This document shows, piece by piece, positions 53,692 to 61,534 of a stretch of 64,000 nt of DNA (positions are counted from its first letter, which is position 1; every line of letters begins with the position of its first letter). Below the pieces are notes generated by a model. It had not been told where the DNA came from, ran no database searches, and saw nothing but the letters and a program-made list of their open reading frames with translations. A program made the translations under genes and the position numbers. Source of the stretch: G965276765 sp965276825 (GTDB taxonomy: Bacteria; Actinomycetota; Acidimicrobiia; Acidimicrobiales; Palsa-688). The stretch is taken from NCBI GenBank assembly GCA_965276825.1, contig OZ255630.1, positions 2,914,001 through 2,978,000 of the forward strand, read 5' to 3'.

Positions 53692-54851
53692 TCATGTCTG
53701 GTCAGCTGGCAGGGGGTCGGCTGGCAAGGGGATCTCGGCCCGCACCTGCCACCTCCCGCCCTCGAGGGTGCCTGCGTCGCACCGGCCGCCGAGCGCGGCG
53801 GCACGCTCGCGCATGCCCCGCACGCCGTGGCCACCGCTCGGGACCGTCGAGACGCGCTGCCGGCCCTGGTCGACGATTTCGACGAGCAACGTTCCGTTGC
53901 GTTGGCCGATCGTGACCGTGGCTCGCGTCGCTTCGGAGTGTCTGAGCACATTGGTGAGACTCTCCTGAATGTGCGGTACCCCGCGCGGGCGACCGCAGTT
54001 GGGACCGAGCCCGGCGCCGAGTCCGTGTCGAGGTCGACGGTCAGCCCGGCACCCTGGACCCTGGACCCTGGACCCTGGACCCTGGACCCCGGCGAGCAGA
54101 TCCCCCAGGTCCGCCAGGGGTGAGCCACGCCGCAGCGGCACCGGGTCCTGATCGGAGCGCAGCGCCTTGAGCGTGTGGCGCAACTCGGCGAGCGCGTCGG
54201 CGGAGGTGGAAGCGATCTCGTCGAGGGCGGTGATCTGGGCGCCGTCTCCCCGCTTGCGGGCCAGGTGGGCGGCCGCCGAGGACCGGACGTTGATCGCCAC
54301 CAGGGCATGACCGACGACGTCGTGGACCTCGTGGGCAACCTGGAGCCGCTCCTGGTCGAAGTGGTGCCGGAGCAGCGCGGCGCGCTCGCGCTCCTGCTCG
54401 TCGGCCGCGAGCTGCAGCAGGGCACGCCGCGCTCGGAGGGCCTCCCCCGCCACGAGCGCCCCCAGGATCAAAGCGAGGTACGCGGGCCATGAGTGCCCCG
54501 ACGACGAGCGAGCGGAAGCGGCGCCCGTACAACCCGATCGTGAAGACGACCAGCATGACGATTCCCCCAGCCGCGCGGTTCGGGTGGAACACGGCCAGGC
54601 AGACAAGGAGCAGAGGCACGACCGTGGCCAGCACCCCCGAGAAGGCGCCTCCGCCGTTCGACGAGTGGCAGGGAGGTCACCAGCGCGAGCAGGCCCGCAA
54701 GCGGCGACACGTCGTGGGCTCGGTGCTCGAGGACGGGATCGACGAGGAGCGCGGCGAGGGCGACGAACACCAGCGCCACGTCGAGGTTGCCGATCGAGGC
54801 TTCCTGGCGGTCGGCTGGGCGTTCACGGCCAGGCGGCGGCGACGAAGGCAT
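53692..54851 (-). pseudogene. Sensor histidine kinase broken by multiple frameshifts
   Basis: Reconstructed start ATG 54851. The N-terminal membrane region occupies two frames (LDVALVFVALAALLVDPVLE, then LATVVPLLLVCLAVFHPN), and a third continues with YLALILGALVAGEALRARRA, the dimerisation helix and H-box VAHEVHDVVGHALVAIN. After a 7-bp repeat tract (54052-54086) about 27 residues are out of frame, then N-box IQESLTNVLRHSEA and G-box GGHGVRGMRERAA return. Four shifts separate it from one 383-residue NarL-type kinase. The 53692-54606 frame alone is open and retains H-, N- and G-boxes, so a truncated product is possible. No response regulator is adjacent. Confidence 0.7.
54052..54086. repeat. 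Five tandem copies of the heptamer CCCTGGA
   Basis: Five perfect 7-bp repeats inside the histidine kinase pseudogene. By frame arithmetic, four or seven copies would join the upstream kinase frame to the correct AGLTVDLDTDSAPG frame that follows, so slippage here switches the frame. Confidence 0.85.
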
Positions 54852-55016
54852 CCACGTGCGCATCGACCCACTTCCTTTCCGCATCCCGGCGTCCCGGCAA
54901 CTGTAGGCACGCCCGATCGAGCTGGACGGCCGGGTGTCTTCGTCCGGCGCAAGTTGCATCCCGCGGACTACGCCGGGCGGACGAGGCGCCCCGGAGGCCG
55001 CCCTCTCCAGGCCGAT

Positions 55017-55787
55017 GTGACGACCTGTCGGTCTCTCTACGGTGGAACGCACGGAGGCGAAGTCTCCGGTACGAACGAATCAGGAGACCCCACGACGTCG
55101 TCGCCCCGACCACCGTCCGCAACCAGCCCCGTCGCCGTCCTGGACACGCAACCGAGCGCACCGGCGACCGAGTCCCGCCTTGGGCGGGGCGACGACCCGG
55201 ACAGCACGGGCGTCGAGGCCAACGCCCGCCTGACCGCCACGACCGGCTCGGTGCTGGCCCTGCTCTTCGTGGCGCAGCTTGTGACCGTCGCGCTCGGCGT
55301 GCGCAGCGTGCTCACCTTGCACATCGTGATCGGGCTGCTCCTCGCGCCGCCCGTCGCCCTCAAGGTCGGCAGTGTCGCGTGGCGGCTCATCCGCTACCAC
55401 CGAGGTGACCGCGCCTACCAGTCCAAGGCCGCACCCCGAGCCTTGCTGCGAGTGCTCGGCCCGATCCTCGTCGGTCTCACGGCCCTCCTCTTCGCCTCCG
55501 GGATCGGCCTGGTGGTCGGGCCGGCCTCGCTCCACGCAACCGCATTGACCATCCACAAGACGAGCTTCTATCCCTGGTTGGTGGTCCTGGTCGTCCACGT
55601 CGCGCTCCACTGTCGCCAGGCATCCCGCGACACTCGGCGCGAGCTCTCGCGCCAAGGGAGAGCCGAGGTACCGGGGGCGCAGCGTCGTCTACCGGCTTTG
55701 CTCGGCAGTGTGGCCATCGGAGTGGTCCTGGCCGTCGGACTGGCGGGGACCGCTTCCACCTATCTCGCCCACTATCCGCACAGGTAG
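55017..55787 (+). CDS. Membrane protein, cytochrome b561/DUF4405-like
   Basis: About 256 residues from GTG 55017; the start is uncertain because no ribosome site is clear. After a disordered Ser/Thr/Pro-rich 80-residue N-terminus come about five membrane helices: SVLALLFVAQLVTVALGVRS, LHIVIGLLLAPPVALKVGSV, LLRVLGPILVGLTALLFASG, ALTIHKTSFYPWLVVLVVHV and ALLGSVAIGVVLAVGLAGTA. Histidines in LTLHIVIG, LTIHKTSF and VVHVALH sit where b-type heme ligands would be, so a heme-binding membrane electron carrier is plausible, not shown. Confidence 0.65.
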   Translation: MTTCRSLYGGTHGGEVSGTNESGDPTTSSPRPPSATSPVAVLDTQPSAPATESRLGRGDDPDSTGVEANARLTATTGSVLALLFVAQLVTVALGVRSVLTLHIVIGLLLAPPVALKVGSVAWRLIRYHRGDRAYQSKAAPRALLRVLGPILVGLTALLFASGIGLVVGPASLHATALTIHKTSFYPWLVVLVVHVALHCRQASRDTRRELSRQGRAEVPGAQRRLPALLGSVAIGVVLAVGLAGTASTYLAHYPHR

Positions 55788-55797
55788 GGACTCGCCG

Positions 55798-56429
55798 CTA
55801 CTCGACGAGAGCGATCGGAGCCATCTCCTCGGCCTCCTCGGCGGTCGGGGGGCAGCCGGTCGAAGGTCGGATGGCGATCACGGCCACCAGGAGCGCCACG
55901 ATGACGATGACGCCGCCGACCTGCAGGGCGTCGGAGCGACCGTGGGACGCAGCCACGCTGGTGAGGGCGGCGACGCCGAGTGCCGCGCCGGTCTGCGACG
56001 TGGTCTGGAGCATCCCCGAGGCAGCCCCCGCACCGTCACGGGGGACCCCGAAAAGAATCGTCACGCTGAGCGGCAGGAATCTGCAGCCGGCCCCGATCCC
56101 GAACAGCAGGAGCGGGCCGATGAGACTGGCGAAGCACCCCTCCGACACCGTCGCCTGGGAGATCCAGATGATGGTCACGGCGAGCATGCTGAGCCCGACG
56201 AGCAGCACGCCGGACCCCGATGCGGACCACCAGCCGCGAGGTGATCCGACTGCTGGCGAAGATCAGGCCGGTCAGGGGCAAGAACGCCAGCCCCGATCGG
56301 ATGGCGCTGAAAGTGGAGGTCACTCTCGAGGTACTGGCTCACGAATAAGGAGACCCCGAACATGACAGAGGGCACCAACAGCATGTCCAGGTAGGCCGGG
56401 CCGCGGAGCCGGTCGGTCAGGAGGCGCAT
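55798..56429 (-). pseudogene. Half of an MFS drug-efflux transporter, two frameshifts
   Basis: Three successive minus-strand frames rebuild the C-terminal half of a DHA2-type pump. LLTDRLRGPAYLDMLLVPSV comes first, then RSGLAFLPLTGLIFASSRI, then LLVGLSMLAVTIIWISQATV through LPLSVTILFGVPRDGAGAAS and the end EEAEEMAPIALVE. Each shift has the same sign. The N-terminal six or seven helices are missing, and unrelated nuclease sequence abuts the 5' end. Confidence 0.7.
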
Positions 56430-56439
56430 CGGTATCAGC

Positions 56440-56600
56440 GGCTGCTTCCGGCGGAGGCTCGTAGACGGCCATCTCGGCGTCGACCGCAGCGAATGAGGTG
56501 ACGCCGTCGGTCTTGTAGTCGGCGATGACCAGGCCGTCGGCAGTTTCGACGAGGAAGTCGAGGTAGCCCTCGATCCTCCTATGACCGAGCGGGCACGGCA
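56440..56600 (-). pseudogene. Remnant of an AddA/RecB-type (PD-(D/E)XK) nuclease domain
   Basis: The minus strand reads RRIEGYLDFLVETADGLVIA followed by DYKTDGVTSFAAVDAEMAVY, which holds the G-x-x-D and D-x-K motifs of the UvrD/AddA C-terminal nuclease (usual form: EGxxDLL...GLVVVDYKTD). It ends abruptly where the half-MFS frame begins. The helicase domain is absent from the window. Confidence 0.6.
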
Positions 56601-56696
56601 GGCTCAGCAAGAGCCGGCTCAGTGCTGCGAATCGCTGGAGCCGTCCGGAGTTCTGGCGCCAAGGCTCGACGGGTCGGCAACAACGGGCGCCCCTGT

Positions 56697-56981
56697 TCAA
56701 GTGAGGTAGAGGCGCCAGTGGAGGAGCCACGCGGCCAGTCGGGACGTGGCCGGGCCGGGCGTGTCGAGCGGCTCGGACGACCCGGGCGTCGGGTCGATTA
56801 GCATTAGCCCATACCCGCTCGACGTCGTCAGCACCAGCGTCCCGTCGACCCAGAGCATGAACACGGTCTGGTCGGGGTCCCGCAGGATCGCCACCCGGTC
56901 CGCCTGAACGCTGACCCATGTGTACGCGCCCCAAGGCAAATGGCGCCCCCAATGGCTATCTTGGGGCCTCAATCGTGCCAC
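56697..56981 (-). CDS. Possible hypothetical protein
   Basis: A 94-residue frame with TVFMLWVDGTLVLTTSSGYG and LMLIDPTPGSSEPLDTPGPA. The composition is protein-like, but I recognise no family and it may itself be a fragment. It lies between the AddA remnant and the tRNA-like element. Confidence 0.3.
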   Translation of the reverse strand: MARLRPQDSHWGRHLPWGAYTWVSVQADRVAILRDPDQTVFMLWVDGTLVLTTSSGYGLMLIDPTPGSSEPLDTPGPATSRLAAWLLHWRLYLT

Positions 56982-57021
56982 TCAGCGATGGCTACATAGC
57001 CCCTGACGACGACTTTTGCAG

Positions 57022-57098
57022 TGCACTCGGAGGGATTCGAACCCCCAACCTTCTGATCCGCAGGAGCATGCAGCAGTCGCTGCCGATCCTCTGAGTGC
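57022..57098 (-). tRNA. tRNA-Arg-like element, 5' half aberrant (remnant or attachment site)
   Basis: On the minus strand the 3' half matches an actinobacterial tRNA-Arg: GGATCAGAAGG, then the T-arm GGGGGTTCGAATCCCTC and acceptor end CGAGTGCA. The 5' end GCACTCA pairs with it in six of seven positions and total length is 77 nt. The D-arm is not canonical (GAGGATCGGCAGC...), and the anticodon stem does not pair (TGCTC against TCAGA), so it is probably not functional. It lies in a zone of decay near an insertion sequence, so it may be a footprint of integration into a tRNA gene. CCA is not encoded. Confidence 0.45.
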
Positions 57099-57203
57099 GG
57101 TGTGGTGCGCAAAGTACCTAGTCAGCGCTGCGTCGGCCACGATGTGGAATCCCGCCGGGTCGTCCCGTCGTTGCCGGTCTCGCGCGTCCCGTTGCAAGTT
57201 CCG

Positions 57204-57582
57204 TTACAGGTCTCCCTCGCAGCCCCCCGCCCGGTGCCCCAGCGCTATCAGGTCCGTGCAGCCGCACCCGGGGGACCTGTCAAACGAACGAAGCTCCAGC
57301 TCAGGCGCCATTCGCGCCTGACCGAAGTTGGCCGCGATGACCTTCCTGGCCGTGGCTTGTGAGGCAACCGTGGTCCCGAGCTGTCCTGCACACACCAACC
57401 CACCCGTGCCGAGCACTGGGATGCACTGCTCGAAGGCTGTGGCCTCGCCGCCGAGCGGCGTGAGCGGTGCGGCCGGTGACGGTGGCGAGCTCTCGGGCTC
57501 GGACGTCGATGGCGGGTTCGTCCCGGCTGCCCAAGGTGGGGACGAGGGCGTTGAGGCGCAGGTAGGAGTGCTGAGCGATCAC
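57204..57582 (-). pseudogene. Frameshifted fragment of an unrecognised gene
   Basis: The first frame starts IAQHSYLRLNALVPTLGSRD and loses sense after GRTAHAA. A second frame carries on with LGTGGLVCAGQLGTTVASQA and KVIAANFGQARMAPELELRS. Both look protein-like and abut, suggesting one former gene with one shift. No family recognised. The DNA from 57099 to 57203 holds nothing I can support. Confidence 0.3.
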
Positions 57583-57754
57583 TACCCGCTTCGTGGCCCC
57601 TGGTCCGTTCGAGAGGGGAATGTTGAGCGGCGGCGATCATCAATGCCATGCCCCTGCTGGTTCTGTCCGAAGCCGCTCATCATGCCGAAGCTTCTCGCCA
57701 CGACCAGCTCGCTCAGCGCAGGCGTCTCGGCTGTTACAAATTTTCCTGCAGTTG

Positions 57755-58150
57755 ATGATGGTCGACCGCGACACTCTCGGGGCGCTGGCCGAGTCCTCCG
57801 GCGAGGACGTGACCCCTTTCGCCGTGCAGGCCCTCTCCGCCGAGCTCGTCGACACGTCGATGGAAGTGAAGGAGCACGTGGAGATCGCCGAGCTCGTCTC
57901 CTCGCTCGTCGGTGGGCTCTGTCCGTTCGAGAAGGCCACGGCCGGGCGGGCGACCTCGGAAGGACCAATGGACAGCCAGGAAGAGCTGAAGTCGCTGATG
58001 CGCGGCATCAGCGAACGTGAGGCCTCCCGGATCGACGCCCTCGAGGACACGGTCAAGCGGATACTCGGAATCGTCGAGGGCTTGGCGGAGATCACCCAGG
58101 GCCTGACCAGGATCGCCAAGCATGACCAAGAGGACGCCGAAGACACCTGA
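57755..58150 (+). CDS. Hypothetical protein, helical; shorter internal start possible
   Basis: The long form (131 residues from ATG 57755) has TLGALAESSGEDVTPFAVQA and a predicted helical C-terminus. A second ATG at 57968 has a strong GGAAGGA site just upstream and would give a 60-residue product beginning MDSQEELKSLMRGISE, ending in an amphipathic, coiled-coil-like stretch (RIDALEDTVKRILGIVEGLA). The short form may be the real gene and the upstream part a remnant. Function unknown. A hairpin terminator follows. Confidence 0.5.
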   Translation: MMVDRDTLGALAESSGEDVTPFAVQALSAELVDTSMEVKEHVEIAELVSSLVGGLCPFEKATAGRATSEGPMDSQEELKSLMRGISEREASRIDALEDTVKRILGIVEGLAEITQGLTRIAKHDQEDAEDT

Positions 58151-58175
58151 GCGCCACTCAACCTTCACGCTTCGA

Positions 58176-58195
58176 GGCCCCGCTTCGGCGGGCCC
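58176..58195. terminator. TTCG-loop hairpin between convergent genes
   Basis: CCCGC-TTCG-GCGGG flanked by GGC and CCC forms a short GC-rich stem with a stable tetraloop, 25 bases after the plus-strand stop at 58150 and just after the minus-strand stop at 58204. It probably ends transcription from both sides. No T-run is present. Confidence 0.5.
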
Positions 58196-58203
58196 CTTGC
58201 GCG

Positions 58204-58578
58204 TCAGCGGTGAGGAACGAAACTGGTGGAGCAGTTGTTACCTCGGTACCCGTGCTTGTTGGCAAAGATGCGCACCACGACCCGGTAGCCGGGCGTGGCG
58301 TCGGAAATGCGGTACTCGACCGAGGCTCTACCCGTCCCGCCGGCTGCGCCATAGTGGGTTGTCTCGGTGGTCCTGTAGTACGCCTTGGTCACCACGTTGG
58401 ATCGTGCGTTGGTCCGGACGTTTACGAACACGTCCGAGTAGTCCTTCGGCGTTGCGGTGCTCACCGTGGCACTGCAACCGACCCTCGCCTGAGGTGCGGC
58501 CTGAACGGCAACAGCAGGCACGAGCGTCCCACCGATGGCGAACACACCTGCGACCAGAGCCTTACCAAGTGATCTCAT
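58204..58578 (-). CDS. Small secreted protein, hypothetical
   Basis: A 124-residue exported protein from ATG 58578, preceded by GGGGAG. The signal peptide is RSLGKALVAGVFAIGGTLVP followed by AVAVQA, with cleavage after that Ala. The mature domain of about 95 residues has two cysteines (VGCSATV and NNCSTSF) likely in a disulfide, and beta-strand-like segments (DVFVNVRTNARSNVVTKAYY, YRVVVRIFANKHGYRGN). The family is unknown to me; it looks like a small Ig-like or beta-sandwich extracellular protein. Confidence 0.7.
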   Translation of the reverse strand: MRSLGKALVAGVFAIGGTLVPAVAVQAAPQARVGCSATVSTATPKDYSDVFVNVRTNARSNVVTKAYYRTTETTHYGAAGGTGRASVEYRISDATPGYRVVVRIFANKHGYRGNNCSTSFVPHR

Positions 58579-58698
58579 TACGCTCCCCGGTTGGTTGCTG
58601 ACCCGCCGCACAGCCAGCTGATGAGTCGAGAAGGTAGCCGACAAGAGGGCTTGCGATACCTATTTTCGCAGATCACCCTTCGGCACCGCAGGACCCTA

Positions 58699-58726
58699 CG
58701 GGGCCCCTGCGAGAGCGGGGGCCCCG
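58699..58726. terminator. Perfect 9-bp GC hairpin (terminator-like)
   Basis: CGGGGCCCC (58699-58707) and GGGGCCCCG (58718-58726) pair perfectly around a 10-base loop. There is no T-tract. It lies upstream of both the minus-strand secreted gene start and the plus-strand small gene, so it may insulate them. Confidence 0.45.
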
Positions 58727-58809
58727 CGGGCGCACCGGGGCGAGGAACTCCCAGGGAACTCGGAGCCGCCACCAACCGACCCCTGAGCCGCAGGGCGCAG
58801 AGTGGACAC

Positions 58810-58995
58810 ATGGCAACCCTCATCCTTTCCTCAGTCCTCGCCGTGATCGCCATCGCGATCGCCGTCGTCCCCGCCACCGTCATCCTCTGGCAGGACGCCC
58901 ATCGCCCGAAGCCCGTCGCCGCCACCTGGAGCGTGCTCGACGAAGCTCACCAGGTCCTCGACACCGCACGGCTTCCTGCACCCCGCGCAAGCTGA
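58810..58995 (+). CDS. Small single-pass membrane protein, hypothetical
   Basis: A 61-residue product from ATG 58810 with one strong N-terminal helix (ATLILSSVLAVIAIAIAVVP), then a cytoplasmic or extracellular segment with WQDAHRPKPVAATWSVLDEA and a basic end. No clear ribosome site. Too short for family assignment. Confidence 0.45.
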   Translation: MATLILSSVLAVIAIAIAVVPATVILWQDAHRPKPVAATWSVLDEAHQVLDTARLPAPRAS

Positions 58996-59125
58996 CGCAG
59001 GACCGCCGTGACGATCACCGCATGACCCACCCCAATCTCGCTTCAGCCCCGCCTTCGATTAGGGCCCTTGCGCATCAACAGACCTGGCGTGCGTATGATC
59101 TGCCGGATACCTGGGGGGCGGAGAG

Positions 59126-59572
59126 ATGTTGCAAAGGTGTGAGCGGACGGTCGCCGGCGTCGCTGCAGCGGTCGTAGCCATCGGTGCTCTCATCGTAGGT
59201 GCCCCGGGAGCGTCGGCGTCCACGGCGACCAGCGCCGTCATTCGGAAGGCCTACGTGGTCAACTGCGCCGGAATCCGGCCCGCGCTGCGACCCAAGAGCA
59301 TCCTGATCTACTGCGGCGACGCCGGCGAGTTCATCTATCCCGTCCGGTGGACCAACTGGCGGCAGCCCAGAGCCAGCGGCACCGGCGACCTCTACCTGAA
59401 CCTGTGCACCCCTGACTGTGCGGCAGGCCACTTCGTGCACGAGCCGGCGACCATCCTGTTGACACGTCTGGCAAGGCATAACGGCAAGTGGGAGTATGGA
59501 TACGTGACCATCGTGCCGTCAGCGCCGAACCGGTACCGGCTCAACACGTTCCGCCACTCGCTTCCCCTCTGA
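59126..59572 (+). CDS. Secreted hypothetical protein
   Basis: A 148-residue exported protein from ATG 59126 after GGGGGGCGGAG. The signal peptide RTVAGVAAAVVAIGALIVGA ends near PGASAS. The mature domain has four cysteines (VNCAGI, IYCGDA, NLCTPDC) suggesting disulfides, and reads as a beta-rich domain (SILIYCGDAGEFIYPVRWTN, KWEYGYVTIVPS). It resembles small exported actinobacterial proteins of unknown role. Its 3' end overlaps the convergent Asp-box remnant by 54 bp. Confidence 0.7.
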   Translation: MLQRCERTVAGVAAAVVAIGALIVGAPGASASTATSAVIRKAYVVNCAGIRPALRPKSILIYCGDAGEFIYPVRWTNWRQPRASGTGDLYLNLCTPDCAAGHFVHEPATILLTRLARHNGKWEYGYVTIVPSAPNRYRLNTFRHSLPL

Positions 59573-60033
59573 CAACGAGCGGAAGCGAACGATGCTCCAT
59601 GTCCGGCCGCCGTTGGTGGTGGCGGCCAGCCTGGCATCGGGGTTGCCGGGCGGCCCGGATGAGCCGAGGGCGTACCCGTCGGTCGCGTTGGCGAAGACGA
59701 GCTGGTCAAGGTCGCCGCTGGGGAAGGGAAGTCGGCCGACGGCGTGGAACGATCGTCCGCCGTCGGTGCTGCGCTGAAAGGCCGGCCCGAAGCCGAGGTT
59801 GGGGTAGACGATGCAAGCAGTGACCGGGTCGATCCGCTGGCCGCCGGTCCCTGCGAAGGTCCAGACCTTCTCGAAACGCTTCCCGCCATCACCGGACCGC
59901 CACTCGGTGACCAGCATGCCGCCCTCGCACTGGGCCCAGACCACCGCCGCCGTGGTCGGGCTGATCCCGCAGTTGGAGGTGCTCACCAGGCTCGGCTCGG
60001 CCTGGACGTGGAACGGGCCCGTTCCGCCCGTCG
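59519..60033 (-). pseudogene. Asp-box (BNR-like) beta-propeller protein truncated by insertion sequence
   Basis: The minus frame from the IS boundary gives GPFHVQAEPSLVSTSNCGIS, MLVTEWRSGDGGKRFEKVWT, FQRSTDGGRSFHAVGRLPFP and RLAATTNGGRTWSIVRF, ending at 59519. Three Asp-box-like turns mark a beta-propeller of the photosystem-assembly/sialidase-like kind. The N-terminal part and start are missing; sequence beyond 60034 is IS DNA. I do not see the missing part on the far side of the IS. Confidence 0.6.
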
Positions 60034-60072
60034 GAGGTTGTCCCGGTCGTCGTGGAAGTTGAGGTGGCGGTC
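60034..60072 (+). repeat. Left terminal inverted repeat of the IS256-type element
   Basis: Imperfect inverse of 61457-61495; matching blocks are GAGG-TGTCCC, CGTGGAA and the trailing CGGTC. Confidence 0.65.
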
Positions 60073-60143
60073 CCCCGCCTGGCGCCTGCCTGAGTGGTAG
60101 GTGTCGGGCGTCCGCCAAGACGACCCGCAGACAGGGGACCACC

Positions 60144-61445
60144 ATGACGAAGCACTACCAGAACGACGAGCTCGACGCGACGATCCCGTTGCCGGCCAGC
60201 GTGAGGGTGGCGATGGATGACATCGCGGCGACGATGCGCGAGGGCCTGTTGGCGATGGCTGTAATCGCCGGGTGGGGGGTGATGGGGGCGCTGATGGACG
60301 AGTCGGTGATCGCCCTGTGCGGCCCGAGAGGCAAGCATCAGCGGGAGCGGCGGGCGGTGCGCCACGGCAGCGAGGACGGCTCGGTCGCCTTGGGCGGCCG
60401 GGGGGTCCCGGTCCGCCGCCCTCGGGTGCGGGCCGCTGACGGCACCGGCGAGTTGCCCGTCGCCGCCTACGAGCTGTTCTCCGGCACCGATCTGCTCGGC
60501 GAGATGGCGATGAGCCGGATGCTGGCCAAGCTGTCGTGCCGGCGTTACGCGGCGGGGCTCGAACCGGTCGGCGCCGGGGTCGAGGCGGCGGCCCGGTCGA
60601 AGTCGAAGTCGGCGGTGTCACGCCGGTTCGTGGCCGCCACCGAGACCGCCTTGGCCGAGCTGTCGAACGCGGACCTGTCGGGTCTGGACCTGGTGGCGTT
60701 GATGATCGACGGCGTGCACTTCGGCGACCACCTCTGCGTCGTGGCGTCGGGGATCGGGATCGACGGCACCAAGCACCCGCTGGCGGTGGTGGAGGGCTCG
60801 ACAGAGAACACCACCGTGGTCACCGACCTCCTCGTCGGCCTGCGGGACCGGGGCCTGGACGTCACCCGGCCGGTCCTGGTGGTCGTCGACGGCGCCAAGG
60901 CGCTTCGCGCCGGGGTGGAAGCGGTGTTCGACCATCCGGTCATCGGCCGCTGCCAGTTGCACAAGATCCGCAACGTCAAAGCGAAGCTGCCCGACAAGAC
61001 CGCTGCGGTGGTCACCGCGAAGATGCACGCCGCCTACCGGCTCACCGACGCACTCGAAGCCCGAGCCGCCCTCGAGGACCTCGCCCGCCAGATCGACAAG
61101 TCCCATCCCGGCGCAGCCGGCTCGCTGCGCGAAGGCCTCGCCGAGACGCTCACGGTGATGCGCCTCGGGGTGCCCCCCACCCTGGCGCGGACACTGCGCT
61201 CGACCAACGCCGTCGAGTCGATGACCGAGATCTGCCGGGACCACTCGGCAAACGTGAAGAACTGGCAGAACGCCACCATGGCATTGCGGTGGTCCGCTAC
61301 GGGGATGGCCGAAGCCGCCAAGCAGTTCCGTCGGGTCAACGGGCATCTCCACCTCCCGGCGCTACGCAAAGCCCTCGACACCGAGATCGACCACCAGACC
61401 GCCAAGGCGGTCACACCCCCCAACTACACTAAGAACGTGGCCTGA
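60144..61445 (+). CDS. IS256-family transposase
   Basis: A 433-residue DDE transposase of the Mutator/IS256 class. The catalytic Asp residues are in LVALMIDGVHFGDHLC (about 189) and VLVVVDGAKALRAGVEAVF (about 248); the Glu is in LRSTNAVESMTEICRDHS (about 355). The signature HPVIGRCQLHKIRNVKAKL lies between the second Asp and the Glu. Length and all three catalytic residues are intact, so the element could be active. It starts at ATG 60144, 110 bp inside the left terminal repeat. Confidence 0.93.
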   Translation: MTKHYQNDELDATIPLPASVRVAMDDIAATMREGLLAMAVIAGWGVMGALMDESVIALCGPRGKHQRERRAVRHGSEDGSVALGGRGVPVRRPRVRAADGTGELPVAAYELFSGTDLLGEMAMSRMLAKLSCRRYAAGLEPVGAGVEAAARSKSKSAVSRRFVAATETALAELSNADLSGLDLVALMIDGVHFGDHLCVVASGIGIDGTKHPLAVVEGSTENTTVVTDLLVGLRDRGLDVTRPVLVVVDGAKALRAGVEAVFDHPVIGRCQLHKIRNVKAKLPDKTAAVVTAKMHAAYRLTDALEARAALEDLARQIDKSHPGAAGSLREGLAETLTVMRLGVPPTLARTLRSTNAVESMTEICRDHSANVKNWQNATMALRWSATGMAEAAKQFRRVNGHLHLPALRKALDTEIDHQTAKAVTPPNYTKNVA

Positions 61446-61456
61446 ACAACGGTCAC

Positions 61457-61495
61457 CGACCGTCACCCAAGTTCCACGGAACTCGGGACATCCTC
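61457..61495 (-). repeat. Right terminal inverted repeat of the IS256-type element
   Basis: Reads ACTCGGGACATCCTC at its outer end on the plus strand, complementary to the left repeat. Confidence 0.65.
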
Positions 61496-61534
61496 GGTGT
61501 GGCCGTCGGCGACTGAATCTTCGAGGGGGACACA

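Larger units (their letters stand above)
60034..61495 (+). mobile_element. IS256-family insertion sequence, apparently complete
   Basis: About 1,462 bp bounded by imperfect terminal inverted repeats of about 39 bp, carrying a single full-length transposase. The left end reads GAGGTTGTCCCGGTCG and the right end, reversed, GAGGATGTCCCGAGTT; both continue with CGTGGAA and GGTG-CGGTC. The 8-bp flanks (GCCCGTCG left, GGTGTGGC right) do not match, so no target duplication is seen. The element cuts an Asp-box gene on its left. Confidence 0.75.

Noticed and set aside
55017..56600. A toxin-antitoxin or phage module in the decay zone
   Set aside because: No toxin, antitoxin, integrase or phage structural motif found; the pieces are remnants of ordinary chromosomal families.
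57328..58020. 230-residue plus-strand frame
   Set aside because: No continuous protein character; it crosses the minus-strand fragment and the next gene in another frame.
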